In this document: positions 10,996 to 22,253 of the stretch, piece by piece
How positions within the stretch are numbered: the first letter of the stretch is position 1
Layout of the letters: every line of letters begins with the position of its first letter
Made by a program: the position numbers and the translations under genes
Assembly (NCBI GenBank): GCA_033439795.1
Contig: JAUTDP010000009.1
Location: 1,550,001 to 1,614,000, forward strand
DNA length: 64,000 bases
Source: Sordaria brevicollis
Taxonomy: Eukaryota; Ascomycota; Sordariomycetes; Sordariales; Sordariaceae
Reading direction: 5' to 3'
The notes under the pieces: generated by a model
What the model saw: only the letters and a program-made list of their open reading frames with translations
The model's database searches: none
What the model was told of the DNA's origin: nothing

Positions 10996-11850
10996 TGTGT
11001 GGAATGCAAAGCTTGTGTGAAGAGTAACGCAACGGAACGCGAGAGATGGTGGTTTGATGAAGGATTTGAAGCATAACAGCAGTTGCAAAGTCGTGGGATA
11101 AGCAGGCCACGCGCAGAAACCGAAAGGGGAAACAGTACTTAGGTTTTTTTGCTTGATCAAGGGTGTGGGTAGAACCTTCTTCTTCTATTACTTCTTCTCT
11201 TTTATCCTCCTTGGCACAACGGAACAGGAAACGATAGATAAAGGTAGACAAGCAAGAGAGAAGAAGATTGGCCAGTTCAGTCGTAGGTTTTTCGTTTTTT
11301 TGCAGCTTGTAACTGTCTTTCTGGTGTTGATGTATTTGTACCGACTCCCGATGGTCTTTGTTATGGCTGTTATATGTTGTAAGGCGAACTGAGAAAAACG
11401 CAACGCGACTGACGAATGGACTGCTTATTGTTACATTAATTTCGCTCTCTCATCCGCGCTTTGGCTGGCCACCCTAGAAACACGCCATGGCGGACTGGCG
11501 GGAGCGAACACTTGCTCCCTACCGAATATTGTAACGAACTCTTCCATCCATCCAGCGCCGTAGAGAAGTTGTAGCGCAAGTACGCTTGTGTCTACTTGGT
11601 TCGCTTCCTTTTTCTTTTCCTATGATGTGGGATTAGACACTCAACCGTGTTCAATCATCTTTATTGCAGGGAGAGATGGCGAGGCACTAGAACAAAAAAG
11701 AAAAGGGTTGAGAAAGGGTTGAGAAAGGGTCGAGAAAGGGTCGAGAAAGGGTTGAGAGAGGGTTAAGGGGGTAAGGCCCACTCACCAGTTACCAAGTGCA
11801 AGAAAGACTCGGTTATAAGAGAATCCCCCCTCCCAAATCAAGCTGCTCAA
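10996..11850. other. Convergent 3' regions of nuo-49 and the Cys/His-rich gene
   Basis: This 855-bp stretch contains no supported gene. It includes an 11-bp tandem repeat listed separately. Confidence 0.5.
11705..11770 (+). repeat. 11-bp tandem repeat, about 6 copies
   Basis: The unit is GGGTTGAGAAA with slight changes (GGGTCGAGAAA, GGGTTGAGAGA and a last degraded copy). Six units run head to tail without spacing in the noncoding DNA 80 bp beyond the stop codon of the downstream minus-strand gene. Confidence 0.9.
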
Positions 11851-13491
11851 TTAGGAGTACGACGAACTCCGCTGATGTTGGTAACCTTCTCCCAAAGAAG
11901 AAACTTGATAGCTCCCCTGTTCAGTGTGGCCAACGAAACTCTCATGGTTATCTTCATCTCCATTTTCATCTTCAGCAGTAGTATTGCTTTCAACCCCAAC
12001 AGTACTGTCGGTTTCAGGAAGCATCCCAGCTCCAGCTCCAGAAGATCCAGGTTGAAAACTCGACTTGCACCTTCTCAACAGACACTTCTCCCACTCAGGC
12101 ATGTGCACTTCACTCCCCTCTGGACCGGAACCGATGGGTAGACCGGAGAAGGGGAACGGCATAATCGGAGGGGTGGTTAGGGAACGGAGTTGTCCTTCTT
12201 GTTTATGCTGATGTTGCTTATCTTCTTGGGTCTCTTCAGGATTGTGCTCGGGGAAAGTGATACCCATTGGTACAAAGGTGTGTGGTCCGTAGACATATTG
12301 CTCGTAGATGCCGTAGTTGGACGGGGCGGCGTGGTAGGATGGGTTGGCATTTCCTCTTCCCTGTGTAGTTGAGATAGAGAGGTGGGCCATATGGTCTACT
12401 AGGCCACAAGCAGGCTGCTGTGGCTGATAGTACTGCGCAGGTGTAGGATCGAGAGATTGCCCCTGGGGAAAGGGGGGCACAATGGTGTTGATGGCGGATG
12501 TTGACGGAGTGGCATACCCTTGCTGGCTGTGATGATGGCCAACCTGTCCCTGATGGTGATGAACCTGCTGATGGTGAGCATCGTGGCTTTGCCTCTGCCT
12601 CTGGCAGCGATGCGAGTGAGCTCTGGCACGGCGAGGGCCAGTAGGAGGCAAATCAGCAACAGCAAAAGCCGGCTTGTCGACCGGAAGTGTTGCGACAGTA
12701 TTCGCAGCAGCAGGATCAAAAGGACCAAACGCATCGTTGATCTGCGCCATCCTCAAAACAATTTCCTCCTCGCTCTCGCTGATAGCCCTATTGCGGTTTT
12801 CGGTCTGGCGGTACTTCTCGAGAAATTCCCGCTCTTCGGCGGACATATCGTGCTCTCCCACCTCAGGCTGAAACGGCGTGAACTGCGCCGGACACTGGCA
12901 TCCTCCACTTCTATGAAGAGCGCGGTGATCAGCTAGCCACTCTGCCGCGTACAAGCCGGGAAGGCGGATGGCAACACGCTGCTCGTTGCCGCCGGCGACG
13001 GTGGTTTCGGTGAATAAGGGCGGGATGTTGTGGTGGGCAGTTCCTGTTCCTCCTGTACGACCTTGTCCTTGCTGATGTGCCTGCTCTTCTGTATGCGCCG
13101 TGTCACCCCGGAGAATGGTAGAAGAAGGAGTAGATCCATGATAATGTCCGGTTGTATCGCGTCGGGTACCTCTTTCGGCAATGTCTTCCTCTTCTTCTGA
13201 GCCTGAGACGTTGCCGATCATGCGAGGCCGAGTCAGAAGGCCGGGAAAGACAACGTCGCAGCCGCAAACTCCACGCTCATGTAGCCAGCGATGCTCCCAC
13301 TCACGGATGAGAACCCATCTTGAGTGTAAGAGTCTCTCGCAGGGGCCGCACATGGTTTGGGCTATGTGCTGCTTCGACGGCTGGATTGTGCAGACGGGGA
13401 AATTGTGTCCTGCGGTGGTAAGGGGGCATGGCCGGACGACGCCTGGCGTCCGGTGCCCACATTGATAGGCGATATACTCTTGGATACACAT
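11851..13491 (-). CDS. Hypothetical Cys/His-rich protein, His/Gln-rich tail
   Basis: The single open frame gives 546 aa from Met at 13491; an in-frame Met at 13554 would add 21 residues. I do not recognise a named family. The N-terminal 80 residues have a zinc-binding look, beginning MCIQEYIAYQCGH with paired cysteines in MCGPCE and VCGC. Many uncharacterised ascomycete proteins start this way (recollection, not a search). The start was chosen because the MC-Q-CGH beginning is typical of that group. The rest is low-complexity: an acidic patch (GSEEEED), a His/Gln-rich stretch containing HSHRCQRQRQSHDAHHQQVH, and Pro/Gly/Ser-rich sequence to the end. There is no signal peptide or membrane segment. 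An intrinsically disordered zinc-binding regulator is a guess only. Confidence 0.7.
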   Translation of the reverse strand: MCIQEYIAYQCGHRTPGVVRPCPLTTAGHNFPVCTIQPSKQHIAQTMCGPCERLLHSRWVLIREWEHRWLHERGVCGCDVVFPGLLTRPRMIGNVSGSEEEEDIAERGTRRDTTGHYHGSTPSSTILRGDTAHTEEQAHQQGQGRTGGTGTAHHNIPPLFTETTVAGGNEQRVAIRLPGLYAAEWLADHRALHRSGGCQCPAQFTPFQPEVGEHDMSAEEREFLEKYRQTENRNRAISESEEEIVLRMAQINDAFGPFDPAAANTVATLPVDKPAFAVADLPPTGPRRARAHSHRCQRQRQSHDAHHQQVHHHQGQVGHHHSQQGYATPSTSAINTIVPPFPQGQSLDPTPAQYYQPQQPACGLVDHMAHLSISTTQGRGNANPSYHAAPSNYGIYEQYVYGPHTFVPMGITFPEHNPEETQEDKQHQHKQEGQLRSLTTPPIMPFPFSGLPIGSGPEGSEVHMPEWEKCLLRRCKSSFQPGSSGAGAGMLPETDSTVGVESNTTAEDENGDEDNHESFVGHTEQGSYQVSSLGEGYQHQRSSSYS

Positions 13492-14981
13492 TCCTCTGTA
13501 GATCGGGCTGCTTGCGAGAGTGTGTCGTGTCTGTTTGCCTTGTCGACGCCACACTCCGCAGGTGTTGCTTAGGAACCAAGGTTATTATTGATCGAGTGGT
13601 GTTGATGAGTCAGAAGTTCGACGAACGCTCCATGCTCTGGAGATGACGGATGTAGTTTAGGTGAAACTGCCAACTCTCTCCTATTTACTGCTTCCGTTGC
13701 TTGTGGAAGGCTTTTTCCATATGGTAGTAACTGTGTCGTCAACCGTTGGGCACCGGCGGTGAGGAAGCTCAGTGTGTTCGATAAAAGCAAATCTTTCACG
13801 ATCAGCAGCTGTCGAAGTTGGCCCTGCCTAGTCGGCACCGGAGCCCTCTCCGGGCGTTTGATATTCGGAACCGAATTCGAATGCTGGTATGTTCGAAGGG
13901 GCCTATCTTCATTGTACGACAAACGACCGAAAACCTTGATGAGGACGCAGTGCAGCCTTTCTCGGCTTAGCCACCCCGCGGATGGAAGATCGATCGCCTG
14001 CTGGTGACGGGAAATGTAAGCCAAGCACAAGTTGGGTGAGGATGTATGAATACCAACAACCGAGCCCCTAGCGACTACTCCTGCATATATTCGAGTTGAA
14101 CTTGTGACGAGTCTTGGGATAGTTGACCACTCAGTGGTAGATGATTCGTCCGATCAATGAAAATAGAAATGGAGCAAGTCTGGGGTTATCTGGAAACGGT
14201 GGTATCCCCTTCCTTGGAGTGATCTGCCTAGAGGCAATGTGATAGATGAGTGGCTGGACTAATGATAGATCGTAGCTAGTACATATGGCCACGCTCTTTG
14301 AGGGCTGTAATGCCTGGAGTTGCAAAGGGAAGAAAATGGTGCTCTGTGTAGGCGGGCCTGGACACTTGTGTGTCCCCATTCAACAAGGTACTGCTGTTCT
14401 AGGATCTCCTCTTGCCAGAATGGTGTGATGGCCACTCAAGGATTCAGGAGTAGTCGTGGAAGATCAGTGATCAGTAATACCACCACGATGTAGAAGAAAT
14501 GTTGGGCTGCATGGGAAAAACAAAACATCAAGAGATACAAGGCAAGCATGAACCTAATGGCGGGAGGGTCTGGCCTGGGGGACCGATGATGTTAAAATCA
14601 CAGGGTACAGTAACCAACCGCTGAAGCCTAGTTCAGTTGCCTTGGAGTGAGTCCGATAATATCGGACCGAAGGCTGAGAACGTGGCAGGTTCATTCTGTC
14701 ATCCGAAGTGGTATAAGAGGCCGTCTGGTCCATTGACAGTGTTTGTTCACAGACGGGAGTCACGATTCGAGCATCGGAAAGATCCGTCTCGCAGCGTTAT
14801 GGAGGGGGTTTGAGGCTCTGCTTTACCAATGATCTTGCGGAAGATCGGGTTCAGTTGGTTCCTAGAAGCAAACTCGTACGGGGTATGGTGATACATGACA
14901 CATGGCTAAGGTTGGTACAAGTAATTATACACTACTGCGGCAGCTATCCATCCTTGCTGGAAGGGAATGGACGGACGGGTC
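13492..14981. other. Intergenic: upstream of the Cys/His-rich gene / coq6 3' flank
   Basis: Nearly 1.5 kb without a recognisable gene. The longest open frame, about 150 codons on the minus strand at 13569-14030, shows no domain or coding bias. It more likely represents 5' leader and promoter DNA. Confidence 0.5.
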
Positions 14982-16522
14982 TTAAAAGAGCTTGGTGTCG
15001 CTTCCTGCAGCCTGCTTCATAAAGAAGCTCTTCAACGGCCCAAGAGCATTAATGGCGCTGAGGCCAAGTGATCTCAGGGGAACAATCGGTCCGCTTTCGG
15101 CAGAGTAAAGCTTATGGAGCTTATCGACGACCCCAAGGAGCATGTGGTTTGCTGTGTATCGTTCCGATACATAGGACTCGAGTGACATGATGCTTCCGAT
15201 ATCCTGTCCATGGGTGACGGCGTACTCGATCGTCTTGGCCAAGCTCTGCACATCACCCTGGCCCTGGTTCAGGCCCTGACCGGCCAGCGGATGAATGGTA
15301 TGAGCGGCATCGCCGACCAAAGCAACACGCTCTCCGATGTAAGTATCGGCGTGGCGCATCTTCAGCGGGAAGGAAGCAACCGTACCTTCTTGAACTGCAA
15401 CAACGGTCTGTGGAAGTGCTCGTGGGTTGAAGGGGGTGTGTTGTAACCTCCACGAGTACTCATCATTTTGATCCGCCCCTTGAGTGTGCATGAAGGCCAG
15501 ATCCACTGTGCTCAGACGGAATGCAGCGTTCACCAAGGCCACAAAGTCTTTGGGTGCGAGTTTCTTGAGTAATGAGGCGTTCTCGGGGGTCGTGGACCAG
15601 ACGAGTGTCGCAATGTTTCCAGGCATGGGGAGCATAGCGACTGGACCAGTAGGGAGGAACCTCTGGTAGGCGATCTTCGTGTGCTCTCCGCCCCAGCCCT
15701 CACCCTCTAGCTCTAACGTGGCTACCACGCCGTGTCTGTTGTAGTCCCAACCCTTCGCATCAATACCGGCAAAAGCACGGACTGGGCTGTTTGCTCCGTC
15801 GGCTCCAACGAGAAGGCGGGCAGTAAGCTGCTTGCCTCCAGAAATGTGCACGACCGGCCATTGGCTAAGGTCCAGGTCTTCCGTCTCCTCGCCAAACGTG
15901 ATGTGTTCAACCTTGGCACCCTCAAACACCGATACGCCGCCGAGCTGTTCCAGACGCTTAAGAAGGCCGGATGTGAGGTTGAGATTCTCGTTCATGTAAG
16001 CAATGGTGGTTCCTTCTACCGGAGCCGAACCCGGAGCCCAGTCGAATTCGATCCGAGCATCCGTGACGCCATCCCAAACTTGCATTTCGTGGTACGGTTG
16101 GACTCTCGTTTGGTCGAGGTGCTCCCAGGCACCGATCTGGTCGAGGAAGAGGGCGGAGGCGGGGGTAAGGGAACTGCATCGGTTCGAGTACTTGTTTGGT
16201 GGTAGCTTCCATGACTTGACTTTGGAGAGGTCCTGGGCTTCGACTAGGGCAACTCGGAGGTGGGAAGTAACGGGATTGGCACCTATGGACATAAGAGTAA
16301 GCAATTGACCAGGTATGATGCCGAAACATGGAGGCATATCGTCAACATACGCAGGGCAGCCAAGAGACTCAGACCAGCCGGTCCTCCACCAACACACACC
16401 ACATCGTAGATATCAGGTCGCGGGGCAGCGCTGGAGTAGTGTCGTTGAAGTTGACGTTGGAATTGCCTGGTACAACTCCTGCAGACATAGGCAGCTGCCT
16501 TTCTCCTTGCTACTGCTTCCAT
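14982..16522 (-). CDS. coq6: Ubiquinone biosynthesis flavin monooxygenase Coq6
   Basis: Exons are 16522-16351 and 16282-14982, giving 490 aa. Coq6 hydroxylates C5 of the benzoquinone ring precursor on the matrix face of the inner mitochondrial membrane, with electrons from ferredoxin. The N-terminus (MEAVARRKAAAYVCRSCTRQ, then an Arg/Gln-rich stretch) is a mitochondrial presequence. It is followed by the FAD dinucleotide fold VVCVGGGPAGLSLLAAL, the DG motif LLVGADGANSPVR and the second FAD motif VALVGDAAHTIHPLAGQGLN, all typical of the UbiH/Coq6 family. The intron 16283-16350 interrupts the protein right after the first FAD motif (phase 1). Upstream in-frame Met codons exist, but they would add 45 residues lacking presequence character, so I chose the Met at 16522. 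Confidence 0.94.
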
Positions 16523-17383
16523 GGTAGCTACGGCAACTTGTGATGGTGCAAGGAATCCTGGAAAAAGGAATAGCCTGGTTATATTTTTGGAGGATTGGCC
16601 TTCAGGGTTCATGGAGACGGGAAAGTCGCGCCAATCCGATCTCCCATGCGACATCATCGCAACGGTTCCATAGTTGGCCCAAGCTCCTTGCTAGATTGGG
16701 TACAAACCCTAACCCGGAAAGTAGTCTGAAGTACAGAGATGGCCTCGAAGTTAGGTGTCACGGGGTTATTGCTGGCAAACACTAACACCATCTGAAGGCT
16801 GGTACGTACTTCTTCATCGCTGCAAGACTCATGACCACTTTTCACGATGTCTCGAAGTCGTTCCTTTTCCCCAAAAATATATGTCCATTGGCTTTGAAGA
16901 TACCGGTATTTGCATTTACGACTTTCGTTAAATGCCCATGTCTTTTACTAACTCAGCATTGTTGTTCCTCCCGTCCTGACCTGCAAAAGCAACCGAGGAC
17001 GAGCAGACCAGGTACATATACTACCAGAGCTCGTGTTATATACCACGCCCATGGGTCCTATGAACTTTTCTTTTTTGGAAATATTGTGACGAGTGTAGAC
17101 AGACTTCGGGGTGCTTAAGTCCAATGGAACTAGCCGTGTCCTTTCCATGGTTAGCACGTAAAGTCGTTTCCAATTTGTGGCTGTTTAGCCAGGATTCCAA
17201 AACAGCCAGACCGTTAAGGGGCCGAGCAACCTCTAGCTTTATCTGTCAATGTAAAGTCAAGCGTCTTCGACAAGGAAGTCTTGATCAACTTTCGACCGAT
17301 CAACTAAATCGTCCATTTGGCGTTCACCTTAATCCAGTCTCAAAAAGTGTGATCTAACAAGTTCAGAAAGGTCACAAGATGTC
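16523..17383. promoter_or_regulatory. Divergent promoter region coq6 / DUF7053-like gene
   Basis: 861 bp between divergent start codons. I see no gene or repeat. Confidence 0.45.
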
Positions 17384-17965
17384 ATGTCAGTATCAATGCC
17401 ACAGGTTACCTCAGATGTCCATATCACATCACCTACTAACAGAAAGACCATATCAACAGTCCTCTCCACCAAAGCCCAACTCTTACACAAAACCCCCCTC
17501 CCACCAAAGGTCACCCGGGAGCAGGCGATAGAACTCCTACAAGACCACGACTTGCTTCTCTCGTGTGACCCGCACCTCGCCAAATATGAGCCTCTCACCC
17601 CAAGCACACCTCCACCTATTCCAACTGCCGTTCAGCCGCGAGTGCTGGGCGAGACCAAGTCATTCAAAGTTACGGATGTTATTCACACGCTGCCTGCCGG
17701 CCTGTGGGACAGCAACGTTGTCAGCACGTATGAGTTTGCCAAGCTCGATACTGGCCTTTTTGTCAGGATCAAAAGTCCGCTGTCGATGGTCATGGAGACT
17801 GTCTGGGAAATCAAGCAGCGGGAAGATGATGGGGGTTTAGAGATTGTGGAAAATGTAGAGATCAGCTGCTCGAGGTTGTTGATTGGGATTGCCAAGGGGC
17901 AATGTGAAGGTGCGTGGCAGCTGATTCATGGGAAGATGGTGAAAAGGCTGGAGGAGCAAGTATGA
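17384..17965 (+). CDS. Small uncharacterised fungal protein, DUF7053-like
   Basis: The single exon gives 193 aa. It resembles the uncharacterised ascomycete family I know as DUF7053: an N-terminal Ser/Thr segment, a central LLQDHDLLLSCDPHLAKYEPL, then VTDVIHTLPAGLWDSNVVSTYEFAKL and a beta-rich C-terminal part ending ISCSRLLIGIAKGQCEGAW followed by a Lys-rich helix. The pattern suggests a SRPBCC/START-like ligand-binding fold, but that is inference. There is no signal peptide or membrane helix. A Met two codons after the first alternative ATG fits best. The reading frame could continue through a 44-nt potential intron (17960-18003) for 66 more residues to a TGA at 18202-18204. I favour the simple stop because 44 nt is very short for an intron here and no good branch site is present. 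Confidence 0.7.
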   Translation: MSVSMPQVTSDVHITSPTNRKTISTVLSTKAQLLHKTPLPPKVTREQAIELLQDHDLLLSCDPHLAKYEPLTPSTPPPIPTAVQPRVLGETKSFKVTDVIHTLPAGLWDSNVVSTYEFAKLDTGLFVRIKSPLSMVMETVWEIKQREDDGGLEIVENVEISCSRLLIGIAKGQCEGAWQLIHGKMVKRLEEQV

Positions 17966-19424
17966 ACTCAGTCAAAATGTTTTTATCTTTTTTTGTTGTT
18001 TAGGCGGGTTGTGAAGACGACATCATCATAAATGGAGATGTCCATCCACATTGGATGCCGTTTTACACTGACGAAAAGGCCCCGGCTACAGGGCTGGAAT
18101 TGAGACCTGGGACGGCTAAACTCCCGCTGAAGGACCTCAAACATCCTCCACAAGTGGAGCTTTATCCACGTGGTGCCGTGTGTCCGGATGATTTTATTGG
18201 CTGATCTCGCTTACGACGGGATCCCTTTCATCGTTCAAGGGCCGGTTTTAGCACATCGTGAGTTTCGGCTCTGTCCCCTGGTTCCCATCCGCTGTCAACC
18301 CTCAAATTGCTAGTGGAAACCGACAACCACCAACAGTTGGGACGGGCACATTGTCAGCCATTACAGCAGCGGTGTGGACGCGCACTGACGATTCTTCATC
18401 CATCAACCCGTTGTTCCGTTGATGATCCAGCCATCAATCGCGTTGAGGTCGAAAGGTAATTCTTTTGTTGGATGAAAGTCGGAACTGGAACCCGTCGTTT
18501 GAAGGCCCTGAATGAAGATCGGGTTGGGCTTTTGGTGTGACCTTTCCACTTATATTGCCAAGTTTATACCCCGTGTGGGCGACTTTGCCCCTGGCAGCGA
18601 CATTCATTCAGGAGCCGAACAACGCGGACTAGGTTAGGTGACCCTGACTCGGGCAAAGTTCCGAACGAACCTTACACAAAGACGCTTCAGATCTCTTTCA
18701 CAATCTCATCGCCAATTGTCAACAACTGAAATCCTCATCGGGAAGAGGGAGAAACCATAACCGCGATACTCCCAGTATCCATTCTTATGTAAGTCCCTTT
18801 AACTGCTGCTCTCTTTCCGGATCGGAGCGACAACATGAACCCTCATCCTTGGCAAGTCTCGACCTTGTCCTTTCCTTCCCATCCGTCTTGTCCAGGATGT
18901 CACCCCTGATGGACATTGGATATCAGAGTTGTACCCCTACCTCATCTCTAAGCTCATAGCTCATGAACTCTATGAACCTACATTCCATAAAAACACGCGA
19001 CTATCTCGTACGCATCTGATGAGCTCACGGACATCGATGTTTGCCAAACATCATATTCATCTTCCTGAAAGCCTTCTATCACCACCTCCTTCCCCTTGTC
19101 ACCATCTAGGAATGTCGAGGTAACCACAGGACTAACAAAGTTATAGTTTGATCCTCAACTTCGGCGAACTGTGTTTCGAATATTTCACTAGAGACCCAAG
19201 ACTCACCAGCACGTTTACCTAGGAAGCGCCAGCGTAACGCTGTACAACTGACTTGTCCGTGTCTGGCACACACGGTCGTTGTACCGCCTGGGGCCAGAAG
19301 CCTGTCCCATATCTGGACCAACTCGCTGGTAGAGTTACGGAAGGAACATTGAAGCTTCACACGAACATCAATACCTCACTACAACAGTCTTCACCGGTCC
19401 CGTCTTGGAAGACGCTCAACAAAG
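17966..19424. promoter_or_regulatory. Long upstream region / probable 5' leader of the GCK kinase gene
   Basis: 1.46 kb without a supported gene. A GTAAGT at 18790 and several short upstream ATGs lie in a pyrimidine-rich stretch, consistent with a long, possibly spliced 5' leader. None of these open frames is conserved in any way I can recognise. Confidence 0.45.
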
Positions 19425-22253
19425 ATGGCGACCCTATCAGTATACGGGTCAGATTTCCTGACCACCACCAAGAAAAAGGCCATCGAGGATGCCAAGAAGA
19501 TGCAGGCTGTCGTTGCAGAAGAGTGCAACAAGTCAGGAAAGGACGCGCCCCCATATCAGCTGGAGGAGCTTATTGGCAAAGGCAGTTTTGGTCGCGTCTA
19601 CAAGGCGACGGATAACAAGTCCAGTGCTGTTGTGGCCGTCAAGATCATCGACATTGAAGAGAGCGATAGGGAAAATCCCAGGTTGGCAGACACGTACAGC
19701 GAGTTTATGAAGGAGATCAGTGCCCTCAAACTACTCAGTGACAGCGGCGCAAAGAACATCAATCTCATTCTCGATGTAATGCCCGTTGGACAGTCCATGT
19801 GGCTGATCACCGAGTACTGTGCTGGCGGGAGTGTGGCTACTCTGATGAAGCCTACCGCGCCCGGCGGCTTGCAGGAGAAGTGGATCATTCCCATCCTACG
19901 AGAAGTCGCAGAGGCCATATTTTGGGTACACAAAGAAGGAATCATCCATCGTGACATCAAGTGCGCCAACGTACTTGTGACGGAGACGGGCGCCGTACAG
20001 CTCTGTGACTTTGGTGTGGCTGGCATCGTTGAAACCAAGTTCGACAAACGATCAACGTTTATTGGAACACCTCATTGGATGGCACCGGAGCTCTTCGAAC
20101 CTACACCGTCCTACAGCACTCCGGTCGATATATGGGCTTTCGGATCTATGGTATACGAGATTGCCTCTGGACTCCCTCCAAATGTCATGTCGGGGTTTAA
20201 CATCCCCCAGCTCGGCAATTATATCAAATCCCATGCGCCTCGTCTGGAAGGGGATCAATATTCAGACGATCTCAAGGACTTGGTGGCTTTCTGTCTGGTC
20301 GAAGACCCCGCGAAACGGCCCACGATCGAACAAGTCCAACGACATCCTTACATCTTCAACACAAGCGCTGAATACCCAGCAGCATCACTTTCAAACCTTG
20401 TCCGAGGCTACAAGGTGTGGGAGGCACAGGGAGGAATCAGAAAATCACTTTTTGCGCCCGTTGGTGCTCAAGGCCCGTCGGATTATGCATCGACAGCGCT
20501 CTCGAATGACGAGTGGAACTTTAGCACAACGGTCGACTTCGACCAAATGGCCATGGACAGTGATGCCCAGGCTGTTTATGATGTTTACGGGCACAATGTC
20601 GATTTCGGTTTCGACGAAGAGCAGACGCGAAAGCCCAAGCCCAAAGGAAGGAGGCGGGCACCTCCTCCGAAACTGCTGGCCCTCAAGGCACCCCTTGAAA
20701 AGCTGTTTGATCCTAATACGATCTCTGGCTATGATGAGAACTCGCGTGCCTATTATGGTCTGGGGCCGCCGCCTCCAACGGCCACACAAGAGACGACTCC
20801 AGCACCGGAGCCACCAAAAGAGTCTGACCTTCAATTCCGACAACAATATGAACCGAGCTCACAGGCGGCGCTGCGAGAGTCGCTCATAGACCTGGATGCG
20901 TCGTTTGATGGGAATGATCTGTCTCAGTTTGTCGATATGGAGACCATTAAGGCTGGTCCCCGTGGTTCGATAGACTACGCAGCATTCGACCCGAACCCGC
21001 CAGACTTTAACAAACCGCCCCTGAGCGACCCGGCAGATATGCCAATGAACATGAACCGCCGTACGCAGGACTGGAAATTCCCATCAATGGCCGCTCCACC
21101 GGCTTCTGCCCACCCGGAGATGTCTCGTTTCCCTTGGAATGAAGAACGCTCCAACGACAACAGCAGCCAAAACAACAACAATGACAACTTTGTCCGACCA
21201 CCCCTCATTCACCACCCAACCGACCCGCTAGGGTTCCAGTCAATGGGCTATGATTCCATCCAACCCAAGCCTCCGGTCGTTGACAACCGTGTGTCGGTGG
21301 GCAGCCTGATCGATCTCGACGAAAGCTTGCCCATGCCCACGAACGATTTCTCCTCCAGCCGAGAGTATACCCGGCCATCCACAGCCAACTCAGACGCCGC
21401 TTCCGTCAGCGGCTCAGAGATAGGCGGCGCAAACCCATTCGATCTCGAGCGACACGCCTCGCTTTACCAGCCGCTGCCGCCGCCCGTCGTACGATCCTCG
21501 TCGGTCCGCGAACCATCCATCTACGTTTCCGACGACAGCGATTACGCGCGCGTCGCTCAGGCGCCGTCGGAGGAGCAGTTCATCGGCACCAATGGGCGCG
21601 GCACGCCGGACTATGCTTCGTCCGTTAACGGCGGAGGGAGCGTTGGAAACGGCAGCATTGGCGGCGGAAGTATTGGCAGTCGAACACATAGCCGCGCGCA
21701 CTCCCGCGCGGACAGCTACAGCTACGCCACCGACGACGATGTGGGTGGGTATTCGGCTGGCGAGTATGCCGAGTCGGATTACCTAGGCGGTAGCATGGAT
21801 CGCAGTGGTGGTGGCGAGCGGAACCGTAGTCGAAGGCGGCCGAGCGGCATGCGGCCCGATCCGGACTCGCACCATCCACCTCGCGGGTATGGCATGGGCG
21901 GAAGCATGAATGGGAACAATAATGGTATGGGCGGTAGCCACGGTGGTGGTGGCGGGCATCACAGTGTTCACCACCAGGTGCAGCATGCCCATGGTCATCA
22001 TCAAGGTCTTGGTCATGGCCATGGTCACAGCAATAGCCAGGGTTCGACGGATATGATGCCGCACATGCCTCAGGTGCCGGAGCCGCCGAGGGTCAGGGTA
22101 ATGCAGGGCATGGCGAATCGGGAGGAGGTTAGGGATGATGTGATGAGGTTGCTGGCTAGCTTCTCGGAGCATCTGGGGTTTGCGAATGCGCATGTGAATA
22201 CGCTCCCGGTGAGACAGGGGAGGAGGGGGAGCGAGGTGAATACGAGTGTGTAA
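19425..22253 (+). CDS. Ste20/germinal-centre-kinase family serine/threonine kinase
   Basis: The single exon gives 942 aa. The kinase domain spans roughly residues 44-305: glycine loop GKGSFG (51-56), ATP lysine in AVKII (Lys73), catalytic loop HRDIKCAN (Asp177), DFG (195-197) and the Ste20-type activation segment GTPHWMAPE (214-222). All catalytic residues are present. The kinase resembles fungal GCKs of the Sid1/Kic1/MST3 group that act upstream of NDR kinases in septation and polarity. I cannot decide between the paralogues, so no symbol is given. The ~600-residue C-terminal part is disordered, with Pro/Ser-rich stretches, an Asn-rich patch, Gly-Ser repeats and a His/Gly-rich run. It ends in a short helical, more conserved-looking block (REEVRDDVMRLLASFSEHLG). 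A 29-residue Lys-rich N-terminal leader precedes the kinase. Confidence 0.9.
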   Translation: MATLSVYGSDFLTTTKKKAIEDAKKMQAVVAEECNKSGKDAPPYQLEELIGKGSFGRVYKATDNKSSAVVAVKIIDIEESDRENPRLADTYSEFMKEISALKLLSDSGAKNINLILDVMPVGQSMWLITEYCAGGSVATLMKPTAPGGLQEKWIIPILREVAEAIFWVHKEGIIHRDIKCANVLVTETGAVQLCDFGVAGIVETKFDKRSTFIGTPHWMAPELFEPTPSYSTPVDIWAFGSMVYEIASGLPPNVMSGFNIPQLGNYIKSHAPRLEGDQYSDDLKDLVAFCLVEDPAKRPTIEQVQRHPYIFNTSAEYPAASLSNLVRGYKVWEAQGGIRKSLFAPVGAQGPSDYASTALSNDEWNFSTTVDFDQMAMDSDAQAVYDVYGHNVDFGFDEEQTRKPKPKGRRRAPPPKLLALKAPLEKLFDPNTISGYDENSRAYYGLGPPPPTATQETTPAPEPPKESDLQFRQQYEPSSQAALRESLIDLDASFDGNDLSQFVDMETIKAGPRGSIDYAAFDPNPPDFNKPPLSDPADMPMNMNRRTQDWKFPSMAAPPASAHPEMSRFPWNEERSNDNSSQNNNNDNFVRPPLIHHPTDPLGFQSMGYDSIQPKPPVVDNRVSVGSLIDLDESLPMPTNDFSSSREYTRPSTANSDAASVSGSEIGGANPFDLERHASLYQPLPPPVVRSSSVREPSIYVSDDSDYARVAQAPSEEQFIGTNGRGTPDYASSVNGGGSVGNGSIGGGSIGSRTHSRAHSRADSYSYATDDDVGGYSAGEYAESDYLGGSMDRSGGGERNRSRRRPSGMRPDPDSHHPPRGYGMGGSMNGNNNGMGGSHGGGGGHHSVHHQVQHAHGHHQGLGHGHGHSNSQGSTDMMPHMPQVPEPPRVRVMQGMANREEVRDDVMRLLASFSEHLGFANAHVNTLPVRQGRRGSEVNTSV

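Noticed and set aside
13569..14030. 153-codon minus-strand open frame upstream of the Cys/His-rich gene
   Set aside because: No recognisable domain, random composition and no supporting splice context.
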